Assembly (NCBI GenBank): GCA_963575745.1
Contig: CAUYUJ010015295.1
Span: forward strand, 81,001-145,000
Reading direction: 5' to 3'
Length of the DNA: 64,000 nucleotides
Origin: Prorocentrum cordatum
Lineage: Eukaryota > Sar > Dinophyceae > Prorocentrales > Prorocentraceae
Part shown: piece after piece, positions 20,601-29,840 of the stretch
How the letters are laid out: each line of letters begins with the position of its first letter
How positions within the stretch are numbered: the first letter of the stretch is position 1
Notes under the pieces: generated by a model
Told to the model about the DNA's origin: nothing
What the model saw: the letters and a program-made list of their open reading frames with translations, nothing else
The model's database searches: none
Program-made: the position numbers and the translations under genes

Positions 20601-20932
20601 GCCTGGGCTGTGGACCCTGCTCCTGTCCACCTTTTCCCAGGGCCGCGCCGCGACGCCTCGAGGTGTGTGGTCCCTGCTCCTGACCACCTTTCCCTCGAGG
20701 CGTCGCGCTGCTGATTCCAGTTCTGCTTCATGACGTGCTGCTGGTGGCGCTGGGGCTGCTGCGCGCTGTGGTGGTTGCTGAGGATGTGCGCAGCGTCCAG
20801 CACGCGGAAGAGGGTCCTGGCGTTGGCCCTCTTTTCCCGCTGGCGCCTGTGCCAGGCGGGCTCGCCCTCTCGGGGCGTGGCGGCTCTGCGCCGCCGCGGC
20901 TGCGGCGCCGATGGCGCGCTGCGCGCGGCCAC
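17633..20932 (-). CDS. LINE ORF1: long coiled-coil, Gln/Arg-rich protein
   Basis: A 1099-aa minus-strand frame directly upstream of the LINE polyprotein. The first 200 residues are Arg/Gln/His-rich with poly-Gln runs (CTG repeats on the + strand at about 20455-20525). Residues about 280-370 and 440-810 are Glu/Gln/Ala/Lys-rich heptad sequence typical of coiled coils (for example LRATLEKLEEEHAEMEKRL). The C-terminal third is acidic, Ser/Pro-rich. In LINEs the first frame usually makes an RNA-binding, self-associating chaperone; position, strand and coiled coil fit this role, but no RRM or zinc knuckle is seen. The alternative is an unrelated host coiled-coil gene. Translation start uncertain: the open frame enters a repeat-rich upstream region. 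Confidence 0.7.
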   Translation of the reverse strand: MAARSAPSAPQPRRRRAATPREGEPAWHRRQREKRANARTLFRVLDAAHILSNHHSAQQPQRHQQHVMKQNWNQQRDASRERWSGAGTTHLEASRRGPGKRWTGAGSTAQAQRQRSADWTGDYGAIGGRPWEWQQHSQQQQQQQPQTHKRHHQQQQQPQTHKHQQQSDSDQHWKHSAPWRSASARRRSGRRRRRDQLDTPAAAHIGSYQYSPQQKAVLDSITPVSFAVAMEHESWSAPPDDEEMRFVWYKTKCHRLGRLSENIAGARLAGLCTTSLEQEAAITATNISFVLPHKERMKQLRATLEKLEEEHAEMEKRLSKMLDQEATAARTIRVYKTLMRETRDQMAKSAGVKDESSEEDGSHDPTRGRAPHPAARRRRDPSAAPVAPATAQPATAQPAPAQQPRPVPAASDEIKDAIRRLTERLDSQQKKEQQQSDLLAQAEFKHKSELKAYEQTIAQKMYHTTEAQLAKQEEWHIWEVNALKRHHNAKLEEEEAKAYEAQRGTQRTQEERAKGMLADLQMHIELEKKTLREEMHKEDQRRAAIYTQQVQKARQEEQAVREMATQEAQWHKMAQEHNEKATQEMVEAEYQERCARHSAYKEEELRIAVNYQQMAHEHQDEANKREAMRVVLNLEHAAIQAKAYEMQHEQERYLERVGEHQEAVDKAHRMEEVALQRQAAATSELQALQQQQEMENQAAHQYHSTLQHQHQQEMQAMAQHYAHNHHMNEAQRQQQLQDLQRAHDLQTAGLQTALRDAWGAGGQVDEDLLIDMTDDLMGDTATSERDQGMADQEGAYQREQLEADLLRLLPSQYELPHPELPPYLEELAGVGFGERSHTSSTPTPEEPTLSSSDDLSFQNQSFVPRTSAEECPLPPPPPQQRPHIEEYNSVGSFSHSGMLEVRASSDCIPIGESDDADLLDEEMKNRQGLRKEKEDEAPTDLASLSPTIPADSPIPTEQPTPRHILFPPVTPLTPNKTPQQRSQPAKTPMTTLFIDLSRDEEACPSTPPRMPIEDITPTEPHEPRLPPPRFHLGTPERTSSAPPCRGNLKQPREPRRARSQPKKVRICDADDGFADPGDRVASFIESGESDLDGGRLSKN

Positions 20933-20984
20933 GAGCGGCGGGGGCCACCGACGAGACGACGGCCCCGCCCCTCCTCAGCCCGTG

Positions 20985-21172
20985 GCTCCTGTTGCTCCTC
21001 CTCCTCCTCCTCCTCCTCCTCCTCCTCCGCCTCCGCCTCCTCATCCTCCTCCGCCTCCTCATCCTCCTCGCCCTTCTCCTCCTCCTCCTCCTCCTCCTCC
21101 TCCTCCTCCCCCTCCTCCTCCTCCCCCTCCTCCTCCTCCTCCTCCTCCCCCTTCTCTTCGGAAACCACCATC
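20985..21172. repeat. (CCT/GGA)n microsatellite
   Basis: Almost pure CTC/CCT triplets on the + strand with minor interruptions, forming a polypyrimidine/polypurine tract. The open frames across it are compositional. Confidence 0.95.
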
Positions 21173-21848
21173 CTCCTCCACCGCCCCCCTGCTCGATCCC
21201 GTCTCCCTCCCCCTTCTCATTTTTCTCCTCCTTCCTTGGGGGTGCCGGCGGGCAAGACGTCCAACGACGTACGACGACGTTATCCAGGAGGGGAAAAAAC
21301 ACACAGACACAATTAATCGTCGACTCCCAGGAAAATATGAGAAAATATGGGAAGTGGTGGGGAAGACAAAAACCCAGAAAATATGGGAAAATATGGGGAA
21401 TCCAGTTATTTGTGTGAATTGTTTTGTGTGTCCAAGGGCCCCTTCAGTTATCTGGAGATGTTTGAAACCTTGTTTTATTTTGTGAGCGTGAATTCTCTCA
21501 CACGGCGCTTCTGGCGGGCTCCTTGGCCCACAGCCGTGCGCGAGTAAAAGGTGAGGCTGGCCGTGCATACCGGTATGTTGATGTGGGGCCGCCGGGATGC
21601 CGGAAGGGGTGATGCCACGGGCCTCCCTTCTTCGTGGACATGCCACCGAGAGCCAAGAGCCAGGAGCGCCCTGGAAGCGCAACGCCTGGACATCTGAGCA
21701 TGCTGCTCCACAGGGGGGCCAGACCTCGCATGGCGAGAGGCAGGGGCCCAGCACGCGCTCTGCGCGGCGACGGGCGCTCGAGCCGATCCCTCCTCGATCG
21801 TCGGTGCGTTCTGGCGTCGGCCCGTGCGCAGCTCGTGCCCCTCAGATT
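21173..21848. other. Spacer without recognised gene
   Basis: Nothing clearly coding was found. 21330-21405 contains a few copies of an AAAATATGGGAA word. The sequence may belong to the 5' end of the LINE or to an intron of the dynein gene. Confidence 0.4.
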
Positions 21849-22008
21849 TGGCGGCGAGCCCGGGGGGCAGCGAAGAGGAGAGGGCCTCCTCGGAAGGCAG
21901 GGGAGTCCCCCAGCCTTCGGAGAAGGTGCTCAGGGCCTCCCCCGAAGACGCAGAAACAAGAACTGTTCGGAAGGTGCGAGGGCTTCTGAGAAGTCCCGCC
22001 GCCTTCCT
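21849..22008. repeat. Dispersed repeat family D, copy 1
   Basis: Homologous by eye, in inverted orientation, to 22838-22998. Shared blocks on the reverse strand: GGCGGGACTTCTCAG, TTCTGCGTCTTC, GAAGGCTGGGGGACTCCC and a final GGCC.TCTCCT block. It abuts the inverted-repeat element at 22009. Confidence 0.7.
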
Positions 22009-22163
22009 AGGGGGCCACATGCGAACCCTACCCCTGCCCCCCACGATTTCTGAGGGGGGGGGGGGTTCACTTCGCTCGGGAGCTTTCTGAATTAGGTGAA
22101 CCCCCCCCCCCCTCGCCCTCAGAAATCGTGGGGGGTGGGGGTAGGGTTCGCATGTGGCCCCCT
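22009..22163. mobile_element. Inverted-repeat element family C, copy 1 (MITE-like, 155 bp)
   Basis: Begins AGGGGGCCACATGCGAACCC and ends with the complement GGGTTCGCATGTGGCCCCCT. Inner blocks CCACGATTTCTGAGG and CCTCAGAAATCGTGG also pair. It can fold into one long hairpin and encodes nothing. A second copy lies at 24612-24771. Confidence 0.88.
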
Positions 22164-22356
22164 GCTTCTGAGAGGACCTTCTCCTCCTCGCTTGCCCCCC
22201 TCGCGCGCCGCCGAAAGGCGACCGAGCGGAGGCGTGCACCCGGCGGGCGCAGGCAGCGCCTCGCGCGGGGGGCGCGGCTCCTCGCCGCGCGCGCGCGGGG
22301 GTCGGCACACGAGGCACCGCGCGGGCCGTTCGCTTTGGCCTGTCTTCGGTAGCGGC
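22164..22356. other. Very GC-rich spacer
   Basis: Contains CGCGCG runs near 22255-22330 and no recognisable feature. Confidence 0.4.
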
Positions 22357-22541
22357 AAGTCGGGCGTGTCCCCCTACAGAGGGATTCTCGACGAAACATA
22401 AAAAAACTCAAAAATACCCCCAAAAAGGCCAAAACATGTTCAAGACATCGTCCCCAGACTATGTTTGGACTATTTGTGGATCATTTTCGGGGTGTTTCTT
22501 TTTTCGTCGAACATCCCCCTGTAGGGGGACAGGCCCGGCTT
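22357..22541. mobile_element. Inverted-repeat element family A, copy 1 (MITE-like)
   Basis: Left end AAGTCGGGCGTGTCCCCCTA, right end complementary (TAGGGGGACAGGCCCGGCTT). The interior is AT-richer, with TTCGTCGAA before the right end. Other copies: 23174-23331, 31208-31344 and 53539-53693. Non-coding. Confidence 0.88.
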
Positions 22542-22565
22542 AACGGTGGCGTCGAGCTTTGGCTC

Positions 22566-22766
22566 TAGGGGGAAGAAAGAGTGGCAGAAACATAAGAACT
22601 CGGAGGTCCGCGCGGATTTCTCGGATCAGCGCGCTGGACCCCCCTCCCTGGCGCGCGGAGCGCGCCAGGCGCGGCGCCGGAGGCGCCGCCGGGGGGCCCC
22701 AGCGCCGATCCGAGAAATCCGCGCGGACCTCCGAGTTTTTATGTTTATGCCACTTTTGTTCCCCTA
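22566..22766. mobile_element. Inverted-repeat element family B, copy 1 (MITE-like, about 200 bp)
   Basis: Starts TAGGGG, ends CCCCTA. About 65-bp terminal inverted repeats contain GGAGGTCCGCGCGGATTTCT and its complement AGAAATCCGCGCGGACCTCC. The GC-rich centre has a further palindrome (GGCGCGCGGAGCGCGCC). Nearly identical to 29841-30040. The TA ends may be a TA target duplication. Confidence 0.9.
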
Positions 22767-22837
22767 GGTTCTTTAGTGGTGGCAATGTTGGTAAAGGCAG
22801 GTATCGTTCGGCGGTGAGCGGTGGGGGGGACATGAGA

Positions 22838-22998
22838 AGGAGAAGGCCCTCTCAGAAGGCGGCGGGACTTCTCAGGAGCCCACGCGCTTTCCGAGACGTG
22901 TTCTGCGTCTTCTGGGAAGGCTCAGAAAACCTCTCAGAAGGCTGGGGGACTCCCGAGTTTTCTGAGAAGGCCTTCTCCTTTTCACTTCCCCCCCTCGA
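22838..22998. repeat. Dispersed repeat family D, copy 2 (inverted relative to copy 1)
   Basis: Shares with the reverse complement of 21849-22008 the blocks GGCGGGACTTCTCAG, TTCTGCGTCTTC and GAAGGCTGGGGGACTCCC. Together the two copies form an inverted pair about 0.8 kb apart. Confidence 0.7.
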
Positions 22999-23173
22999 TC
23001 GCCGCCGAGTGACGCCAAGCTGCGTTGTTTCATCAGTGGTGACACTGTTGGGAAAGACTGGTATCATGTTGGGAGGAGGGGTTGGGAAGATACATGGCAC
23101 CCAACCCCCTCCTCGCAACCCGATCACTGTTTCCCTGACTTGTGCACCGTTGAGGAGGCGCGAGGCTGGGGTT

Positions 23174-23331
23174 AAGTCGGGCCTGTCCCTCTACAGGAGG
23201 AATATTCAGAAATAGTTTAAACATAATATGGGGACTATGTTTGGAGCATTTGTTGATCTTTTGGGTGTATGTTTTGAGTATCTTTTATTTTTCGTCCAAA
23301 ATCCCCCTGTAGGAGGACAGGCCCGACCTAA
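23174..23331. mobile_element. Inverted-repeat element family A, copy 2
   Basis: Left TAAGTCGGGCCTGTCCCTCT, right AGGAGGACAGGCCCGACCTA. It ends 43 bp before the first visible dynein exon, so it lies in the preceding intron. Confidence 0.88.
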
Positions 23332-23374
23332 GGCTGGGGCGTCCTCCCTTCGTTTGGGCCAGTCATCGTCGCAG

Positions 23375-23446
23375 GAGCTGGCCAGAGCGGGCACGGACAA
23401 GGACGACGACTTCGATTGGCTGATGCAGCTGCGCTACTACATCGAG
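23375..23446 (+). CDS. Dynein heavy chain, exon 1 of those visible (just before AAA1)
   Basis: A 24-codon exon whose core DFDWLMQLRYY matches the conserved D(F/D).W..QLRYY segment that leads into the AAA1 domain of dynein heavy chains. The acceptor is GCAG|GAG; the frame ends in phase 0 at GAG with a GA donor (GAG|GATT). Joining to the next exon keeps the frame and the order of the family. Upstream exons were not found. Position and splicing are inferred from homology read by eye. Confidence 0.82.
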
Positions 23447-23659
23447 GATTCGTCTGCAGCCGAGCGTCGAAAGTTCGGGGGTGGACAGACCTCCTACCCT
23501 GACACGTCGATTAGCGAATTGGCCGTTTTCGGTTCGCGAGAGGGCGTCGCGGCCGTCATTTTCGCGGGTCCAGGTCCGTCGGTTTCGGTCCCAGGCCGTT
23601 TTCACTAAATGGAGGTTTACTAAAGGGAGGTGTGTCCACCGCCGAAACGTGCAAATGCA

Positions 23660-23960
23660 AGTCACGTCGAGGGGAAAGATGAGGGGGAGGAGGAGCACAG
23701 TCGAGGGGAAAGGTGGAGCATGAGGAACACAACAAGGCTGATGGGGTGGAGGATGTGGTGGAGGAGAAGGGGGGAGGATGAAGAAGAGGAGGAGAAGGAA
23801 AGAGATGAGCAGGATGAGGAGGAGGAGGAGGAGGAGGAGGAGAACGACGACGACAAGAACGAGGGGGAGAGAGAGGAGGAGTTGGGAAAGGAGCCGGAGG
23901 AAGGGTGCGAGGAGGAGGAGGAGGAGGAGGAGGAGGCAGCGGATGGGGGAGAGGGGAGGG
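23660..23960. repeat. GGA-rich polypurine tract
   Basis: Irregular GGA/GAA triplets on the + strand, interrupted. Long acidic or basic open frames here are compositional. Confidence 0.9.
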
Positions 23961-24611
23961 GAGACGGAGTGTCACCCGACCGCTCTGTCCGAGGCGGCAT
24001 CCGGAGGAATTGCAGCAGTTGAACGAATGGGAACCCGGATGCATCCCGATCTTCGCTGGTCGTGAGCCTTGAGACGGGTGTCAAAGCAAGTGGGGGTCAG
24101 CCAGAGCGCCAGATCATGCAGGATTCTGCAAAGCCAGGGTTGCACTGACCCCAGCTAGCGCGCAGGATCCTGCGGGGTCCTGCAGGATTTTGCAACGCCG
24201 GACTGACCTGGGTTTGCATTGACCCGGGTTTGCATTGCACTCGAGATGGCAGGCTTCTCAGCCATGGCAGTGTCGCTGGAGATATCTCCAGCATTCTTGA
24301 CGCGTCGCGTCTTCCTGCCAGCCCATCCATCAACGAGGACCTGGCGATTCGGCTTGGTCGGAGAATTGAGATGGGGCGCACAGTGGAACAGCTAGTCTGG
24401 GAAGCCGTCGAACAGATAATTGGGGCTCTGACAGCAACGCTGGCAGCGCGGAGTGCACAGGAAGCGAACCGGCACAATCGCGAGGCCCACAGGAAGTCCG
24501 CAGGAAGGACGGGGTCACGGGACGGACATTGGGGAAGAATGTTTGTAGTGAGGGATGCATCGAGCCAATTGTCCAAATCTAGGCACGCCTTGTAGAGGAA
24601 TAAAGAGAGTT

Positions 24612-24771
24612 AGGGGGCCACCCGCGAACCCTACCCCTACCGCCCACGATTTCTGAGGGGGAGGGTGGGGTTCACTTCGCTCGGGGTAGGGGTAGGTTTC
24701 GTGCGAAGTGAACCCCACCCTCCCCCTCAGAAATCGTGGGGGGTAGGGGTAGGTTTCGCATGCGGCCCCCT
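24612..24771. mobile_element. Inverted-repeat element family C, copy 2 (160 bp)
   Basis: AGGGGGCCACCCGCGAACCC at the left, TAGGTTTCGCATGCGGCCCC then CT at the right. The flanks read TT|A...T|AA, compatible with a TA or TTA/TAA duplication. The interior contains a second inverted pair around TTCACTTCGCTCGG / CGTGCGAAGTGAA. Confidence 0.88.
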
Positions 24772-25325
24772 AAGAATGATGCAGAAGGTGGATCAGGAGG
24801 AGGAAGAGGAGGAGGAGGAGGAGGAGGAAGATGTGGACAGGACGAGGCCCAGGAAGAGGAAGAGGAGGGAAGGGAGGAGCAGGATGCCGAGGGGCGGAAA
24901 AGGGGAGCACCGAGGCAGGGGCGAAGCGTGCGGGAGGGCAGGGAAGGGCAGGGCGCCCGTTGTTTTTTTGGCGCAGGGCCCGCCAGCTGCGCCCGCGTGC
25001 GAGGCGCAAGCGTTGCGAGAAGAGCGCGGAGGAGCGTCGCGTGCGCGCCGCGCCAGCCGTGCATCCAATGTGCTTTTCCAGACGCGCCGGTCGCTGAAAG
25101 CAGGTATTTTTTGGACTCCCAGATCCCAATCGACTTCAAGCGCGCCTTCCTGCTTCAGGAATCGACACGCTGTTGCTGTGTTTTGTTGTTCCCTGGGGGG
25201 GCCTGGACCCAATCAACTTAATCTGCCTTCCTATACTTCATGTTTTCACCTACTTTTTCCGACCGACGTGTATCTGTTTCTACGCAGCCGTCTTGATTCG
25301 ACCTCGTATGAAGAACCACGGCCAG

Positions 25326-25407
25326 GAAAACCCGGACAAGCCCGAGCAGCAAGACATGTTCGTGCGGATCACCAACAGCTTTTTGTCCTACGCCTACGAG
25401 TACATAG
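25326..25407 (+). CDS. Dynein heavy chain, exon 2
   Basis: 27 codons plus one base. ENPDKPEQQDMFVRITN then SFLSYAYEYIG corresponds to the segment ...VRQTN..F.YGYEYLGN that enters AAA1. The acceptor is CCAG|GAA. It ends in phase 1 with ATAG|GCCG (a GC donor); the split Gly codon is completed by GC of the next exon. Confidence 0.85.
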
Positions 25408-27876
25408 GCCGTCTTTGCTTCGAGTCAGCGTTGATCGGCAGGTCATGATATGTGGGAGCGCGTCTGCTGATTACGACGGGAGGAGGTCTTCATGGGGTAA
25501 GGAGGGGGGGGTATTACCCCCCTCTGAAAAGTCCTTGGGAGAGGAGAGTTACGACGCCCCCTTCCGCCCTCCCCCCGTCGAAAGTGAAAGTCTGGCGGAG
25601 GGGGCCCTCCCTGGCGCTAGCTAGCGACGGTGACAACGAGGACGACGGCGAGGAAGCCGACGACGACGACGAAGACGATGGCGGCGGCTGCCCTGGCGAC
25701 GGCGAACGACGACGTGCCTCGCCCGACCGACCGATTCATCGACGCTGACGACGGCGATCGCGATGGCGGCGGCTAACGTCAGCGTTTCCCGCCCGACCGG
25801 TCGATTCGCCGACGACGACGACGAGGGTCGACGACGGCGATTTCGACGGCGGCGGCGACGGCGACGGCGAAGGCGACGGCGGTGTCATCGTCGTCGTCGT
25901 CAGTTGCCTGCGGCGGCAAGGGGGGCTGGGGTGGGGGTTAGTCTGGGGAGGGGTCCCCCGGGTTACGCTGGGGAGAGGGGAATCCAGGGGTTTCAAAGAG
26001 GCAGGGAGGACTTTCGGTGTGCAGGGGGTTTTGTTCCAGAGGGCGCGGGGGGGAACTGTGCCACCAGACAGACGTCGTTGCGAAAATTCTGCATGCCAGA
26101 ATTCTGCAGTGTGGAGAGGATGTCCCAGCAAGAGACGCTTCATGCGTGTGAGGTCAGACAGAGGGTGTTTTTCTCACAAGCTTCGGGCCAGCGTGCTCAC
26201 GATGTGGGTGCTCGAAGTTGTTCGAACTAATATTGCACGGCCCTACGTGTACTCTGGCCAGATCGGAAGCGCTTACAGGCACATTACACAGTCGTGACGT
26301 CTAGGCCCGCTGCTCCACTCTACCGCACTTCTTGAAGCAGCAGACGATTCGAATCCTTTCTTGGAGGCCGCTCCCTGCTTCTTGGATTAGGCCCGCCCCG
26401 CTTCGGCTCTTTGGGCCCTCCCTCCAAGATGATCTGGTGCCCCGACGGTTTCGACCATTCCTGGCTCTGTCCACATCCTCTTCACGTTGATTCTACGCCT
26501 ATTCGTTTCCGTGCAGCTCATAAGTTCATCGGGCGACAGGAGAAACGTATGTCAACTGTCGTTGTCGGGTTTATACCCGGCCCCGCTTCAGGATACATAC
26601 GAGGTCGCGAGACATTGAGGAGGGCAGCTACGGGGAGGTTTTCTATTGGCCCAATCGTGTGGGTCCCCGGCCATGATTCCGTTGTTGCTTTTTCCCCAAC
26701 TATCCTGTGATGTTGGGTCTTCGTTGTGAAGAGAGAGCGCCCCGCGTTCGTTCTTCTCATCCTCCTCCTCCTCCTCCTCCTCTTCCTCCTCTTCCTCCTC
26801 TCCTCTCCTCCTCCCCCTCCTTCCTCCTCCGCAGTTCGCATGCGTCTCCCCCGCCCAGTGCATCATCCCGTGGCCCCAGAGGGAGCTCCACCGACGGCTT
26901 CAGTTTCGCAGATCGCATGCGGTTCCCCCGCCCAGTACAGCGTTTGGTTGCTTCAGAGGGAGCTCCAAAGAAGGTCCCAGTGGCGCAGTTTCTTTCCCGC
27001 GCCCATTGCAGCGTTTCGTCGCCCCAGGGGGAGCTCCACCGAAGCTTCCAGAGGCGCAGTTCGCATGCGGTTCCTCCGCCCAGTACAGCGCTTCGTGGCC
27101 CCAGAGGGAGCTCCACTGGCGGTTCCACTGGCGCAGTTCGCATGCGGTTCCCCAACCCAGTACAGCGTTTCGTGGCCCCAAAGGGAGCTCCACCGAAGGT
27201 CCCAGTGACGCAGTTCGCATGCGGTTCCCCCGCCCAGTGCAGCGTTTCGTGGCCCCAGAGGGAGTTCCATTGACGATTCCAGTGGCGCAGTTCGCATCCG
27301 GTTCTCCCGTCCAGTGCAGCGTTTCGTGGCCCCAGTGGGAGCTCCATCGAAGGTCCCAGTGGCGCAGTTCGCAGGCGTTTCCCGCGCCCAGTTCAGCGTT
27401 TCGTGGCCCCAGAGGGAGTTCCACCGAAGGTCTTAGTGGCGCAGTTCGCATGCGGTTCCCCCGTCCATTACATTGTTTTGTGGCCCCAGAGGGGGCTGCA
27501 CGGAAGGTCCCAGTGGCGCAATTCGCATGCGGGCCCCCCGCCCAGTACAGCGTTTCGTGGCCCCACGGGGAGTTCCACAGAAGACGGTACCCACAATTGT
27601 TGTTCTCACAACTGCACATGGTTGGGATCTTCGCCAGGCTAATTATCTATCGTCCCAGGTTGAACGTCCTCTGGGGGCCTTTAGCGGGCGCCAGGACCCA
27701 CATGATAAGACACGCGGAGCGAAACCCAGTCGCAGGATGTGAGCCTCCCCGAACATGTAAGAATGGAGCTCGTTTAATGCTGAACGATCCGAACGGTGTC
27801 CAGAATCAGTGCCCACGTCAGCAAGGAACGATTTTGCGGTAGGTAAAGTAGCGTAGCCGGCGTCCTCCTACGCGAG
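25408..27876 (+). other. Dynein intron 2 (2,469 nt)
   Basis: AGGC is present at both boundaries. It holds GAC/GGC triplet-rich DNA with an internal duplication (about 25625-25910), a CCT tract (26757-26830) and a 77-bp tandem repeat (26836-27590). No other gene was seen in 25910-26750 or 27591-27876. Confidence 0.75.
26836..27590. repeat. 77-bp minisatellite, about ten units
   Basis: TCGCATGCGG-type landmarks occur at 26836, 26913, 26990, 27061, 27138, 27215, 27292, 27369, 27446 and 27523: a 77-bp period with one 71-bp step. Each unit has CAGCGTTTCGTGGCCCCAGA and GGGAGCTCCA. Since 77 is not a multiple of three, long open frames on both strands rotate through the same unit and are not genes. 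Confidence 0.93.
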
Positions 27877-28352
27877 GCAACTCCTCGCGCCTGATCGTCA
27901 CGCCACTCACGGACCGTTGCTACCGCACCTGCTGCGGAGCCTTGCACCTCCTCTACGGCGCCGCACCAGAAGGCCCAGCCGGCACTGGAAAGACAGAGAC
28001 GGTGAAGGATTTGTCGAAGGCTCTCGCGCGCTTCTGCGTTGTCTTTAACTGTTCCGACGAGCTCGACTACTTAGCGATGGCGAAGTTCTTCAAGGGACTC
28101 GCGGCGTCTGGCGGCTGGGCATGCTTCGACGAGTTTAACCGCATCGACGCCGAGGTGCTGAGCGTGATCGCGCAGCAGATCCTCACCATACAGGCTGCGA
28201 TCCGCGAGCGTAGGACCACGTTCGAGTTCGAGGGCACGACGCTGCCGATCCTCTGGACGTGCAACTGCTTCATCACGATGAACCCTGGCTACGCTGGTCG
28301 CGCCGAGCTGCCCGACAACCTCAAGGCGCTGTTCCGCACGGTGGCCATGATG
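27877..28352 (+). CDS. Dynein heavy chain, exon 3 (AAA1, ATP hydrolysis site)
   Basis: Encodes [17 protein letters not shown], then the Walker A loop GPAGTGKT (27972-27995), FNCSDELDY, the Walker B region [10 protein letters not shown] (Asp/Glu at about 28129-28134), a sensor region [11 protein letters not shown] and [15 protein letters not shown]. This is the main ATPase module of the motor that drives flagellar sliding. LFRTVAMM and the following exon look most like the single-headed inner-arm DNAH3/7/12 group; that subtype call is tentative. The acceptor is CGAG|GCAA, completing a Gly codon. The exon ends in phase 0 at ATGATG, followed by a GT donor. All key residues are intact, so the gene is probably functional. 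Confidence 0.96.
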
Positions 28353-28524
28353 GTTCTCGGGCGAAGAGAACTATGCACATGCACCGATCCTGACAAAGTC
28401 CATCCTTGACTCAGGATCGGTGCATATACCTTCCTGGCCAAGGTAAGAGGGCGTATGCACCGATCCTGGGCTCAGGATGGGCCTGGCCAGAGTCGGTGTA
28501 TGTGCATAGTTCTCTTTCCTCTAG
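28353..28524 (+). other. Dynein intron 3: an introner-like inverted-repeat element
   Basis: A 172-nt intron, ATG|GTTC...CTAG|GTTC, bounded by the direct repeat GGTTC at both splice junctions. Nearly all of it is an inverted-repeat element (28364-28516) starting AAGAGAACTATGCACATGCA and ending TGTGCATAGTTCTCTT. A related copy sits at 53801-53954 in intron 5. Confidence 0.85.
28364..28516. mobile_element. Introner/MITE family E, copy 1 (153 bp)
   Basis: Terminal inverted repeats pair imperfectly over about 28 bp. Inner CACCGATCCTG / CAGGATCGGTG pairs recur four times and are shared with the copy at 53801-53954. Non-coding. Confidence 0.88.
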
Positions 28525-28911
28525 GTTCCAGACTATGGTCAGATCGCAGAGATCAAGCTCTACTCTTACGGCTACGAGGACGCACGGTCTCTCTCGCAGA
28601 AGATTGTCACCACGTACACGCTCTGCTCGGAGCAGCTGTCCTCGCAGCAGCACTACGACTACGGCATGAGGGCAGTCTTCGCGGTGCTCGTGCGCGCGGG
28701 CAGCCTGAAGCGCAAGGAGCCTACCGAGAACGAAAGCATCTTGATGCTGCAGTCCATCAACGACGTGAATCTGGCGAAGTTTTTGGACTTCGACGTGCCC
28801 CTCTACACCGGGATCTGCCGCGACCTTTTCCCCGGGGTGGAGCTGCCAAAGCCCGACTACAGCCTCCTGATCGGCAAGCTGACGGAGCATTTGGACAAGG
28901 CCTACTGCCAG
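28525..28911 (+). CDS. Dynein heavy chain, exon 4 (end of AAA1)
   Basis: 129 codons in phase 0: [20 protein letters not shown], then [60 protein letters not shown] and [11 protein letters not shown]. These are the family blocks (VPDY..I.EI.LYS.GF, YD.GMRA.K.VL..AG, DLFPG) in the correct order. The acceptor is CTAG|GTTC. It ends CAG with a GC donor (CCAG|GCAG). Confidence 0.95.
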
Positions 28912-29606
28912 GCAGCGGGGAAATCGGGTGGGGAGCAAGCGGGGAGTCCAGAGGCGAGAGGGAGTCCAGAAGGAGGGCGTAGATGGAGCGAGGGGGGAGG
29001 GAGCAGGAAGAAGGGGGAAGGGAGTGATGAGGCAGCCAGGAAGCGTGGGAGCCAGTAAGCGAAGGAGCGACGGAGGAGGGAGGGAGCGAGGGAGGGAGGG
29101 GGGGAATGGAGGAGGGAGGGACGAGCCAGGGCCAGCTCGGCGCATGCACCAGTTGGGCGACGAGGTGGTCCCTGGGCGCTGAGACGGCCTCGCTTCCTTT
29201 GGGCCTGTCCCTTGGAACCCAGGAGCTCCGGCCCGGCAACAAAAACACACAAATCTGAAACATGATTACAACACGCAACAGATAGATGCGCGGGTGGCTC
29301 TGAGCGTTGGCACACACGCACACATACAAACATACCACGCGCTAAACAAATTTCGTTCGCCAAACCATGCGCTTGCGCCGATCATTTGGAGACCTTCCCT
29401 CTGGCTTTGGCCCAGCGCTTCACGGGCAAATTCCAGCAGTTTGGCACCGCGTTCCGGTCCCCTGCAAATTCGCATCTGCATTCGCTCAACATCTTGCTCA
29501 AGCATGCGCTCAGGCCTCCTGTGGGCACATTGTCTTACTTGTACCCGTGGATGCAGGTTGTGCTAAACAGTGGCGTACAGCATGCGTTAAACCACATCGT
29601 TTGCCA

Positions 29607-29667
29607 GATCCGAGAAATCCGCGCGGATCTCAGAGTTTTTATGTTTATGCCACTTTTTGTGCCCCTA
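29607..29667. mobile_element. Solo terminus of family B
   Basis: 61 bp matching one end of the 200-bp element (GATCCGAGAAATCCGCGCGG ... TTATGTTTATGCCACTTTTT ... CCCCTA) with no opposite end; truncated copy. Confidence 0.85.
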
Positions 29668-29840
29668 CACAAGCTTCCTCTCCAGCTCCCCCTATGGCGG
29701 TAACTTGTGGGTGGGGACTGGAGGCGTGGACCCCCTCCCCCAAAAGCGGGATCTGCTGCCCCTCCCCGCGAAGCGTGACAATTGGTGAACGCGTGCTGGG
29801 ACAGGACCAGCTCACTATGGGTTCCCGATGGGACCATGTT

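Larger units (their letters stand above)
23447..25325 (+). other. Dynein intron 1 (1,879 nt)
   Basis: Flanked by AGGA on both sides (GAGGATT at the donor, CCAGGAAA at the acceptor). It holds a GGA-rich purine tract (23660-23960), a stretch of CAGGAT/CTGCA words (24110-24245), a family C element (24612-24771) and a second GGA tract (24785-24905). No other gene was seen. Confidence 0.75.

Noticed and set aside
26757-27842. Long frames over the 77-bp repeat on both strands
   Set aside because: The same repeat unit is read in rotating phases; no protein-like signal and the stretch lies within a spliced-out intron.
28364-28516. tRNA- or snRNA-like gene because of strong folding
   Set aside because: Folding comes from terminal inverted repeats shared with 53801-53954; no tRNA boxes or snRNA motifs.
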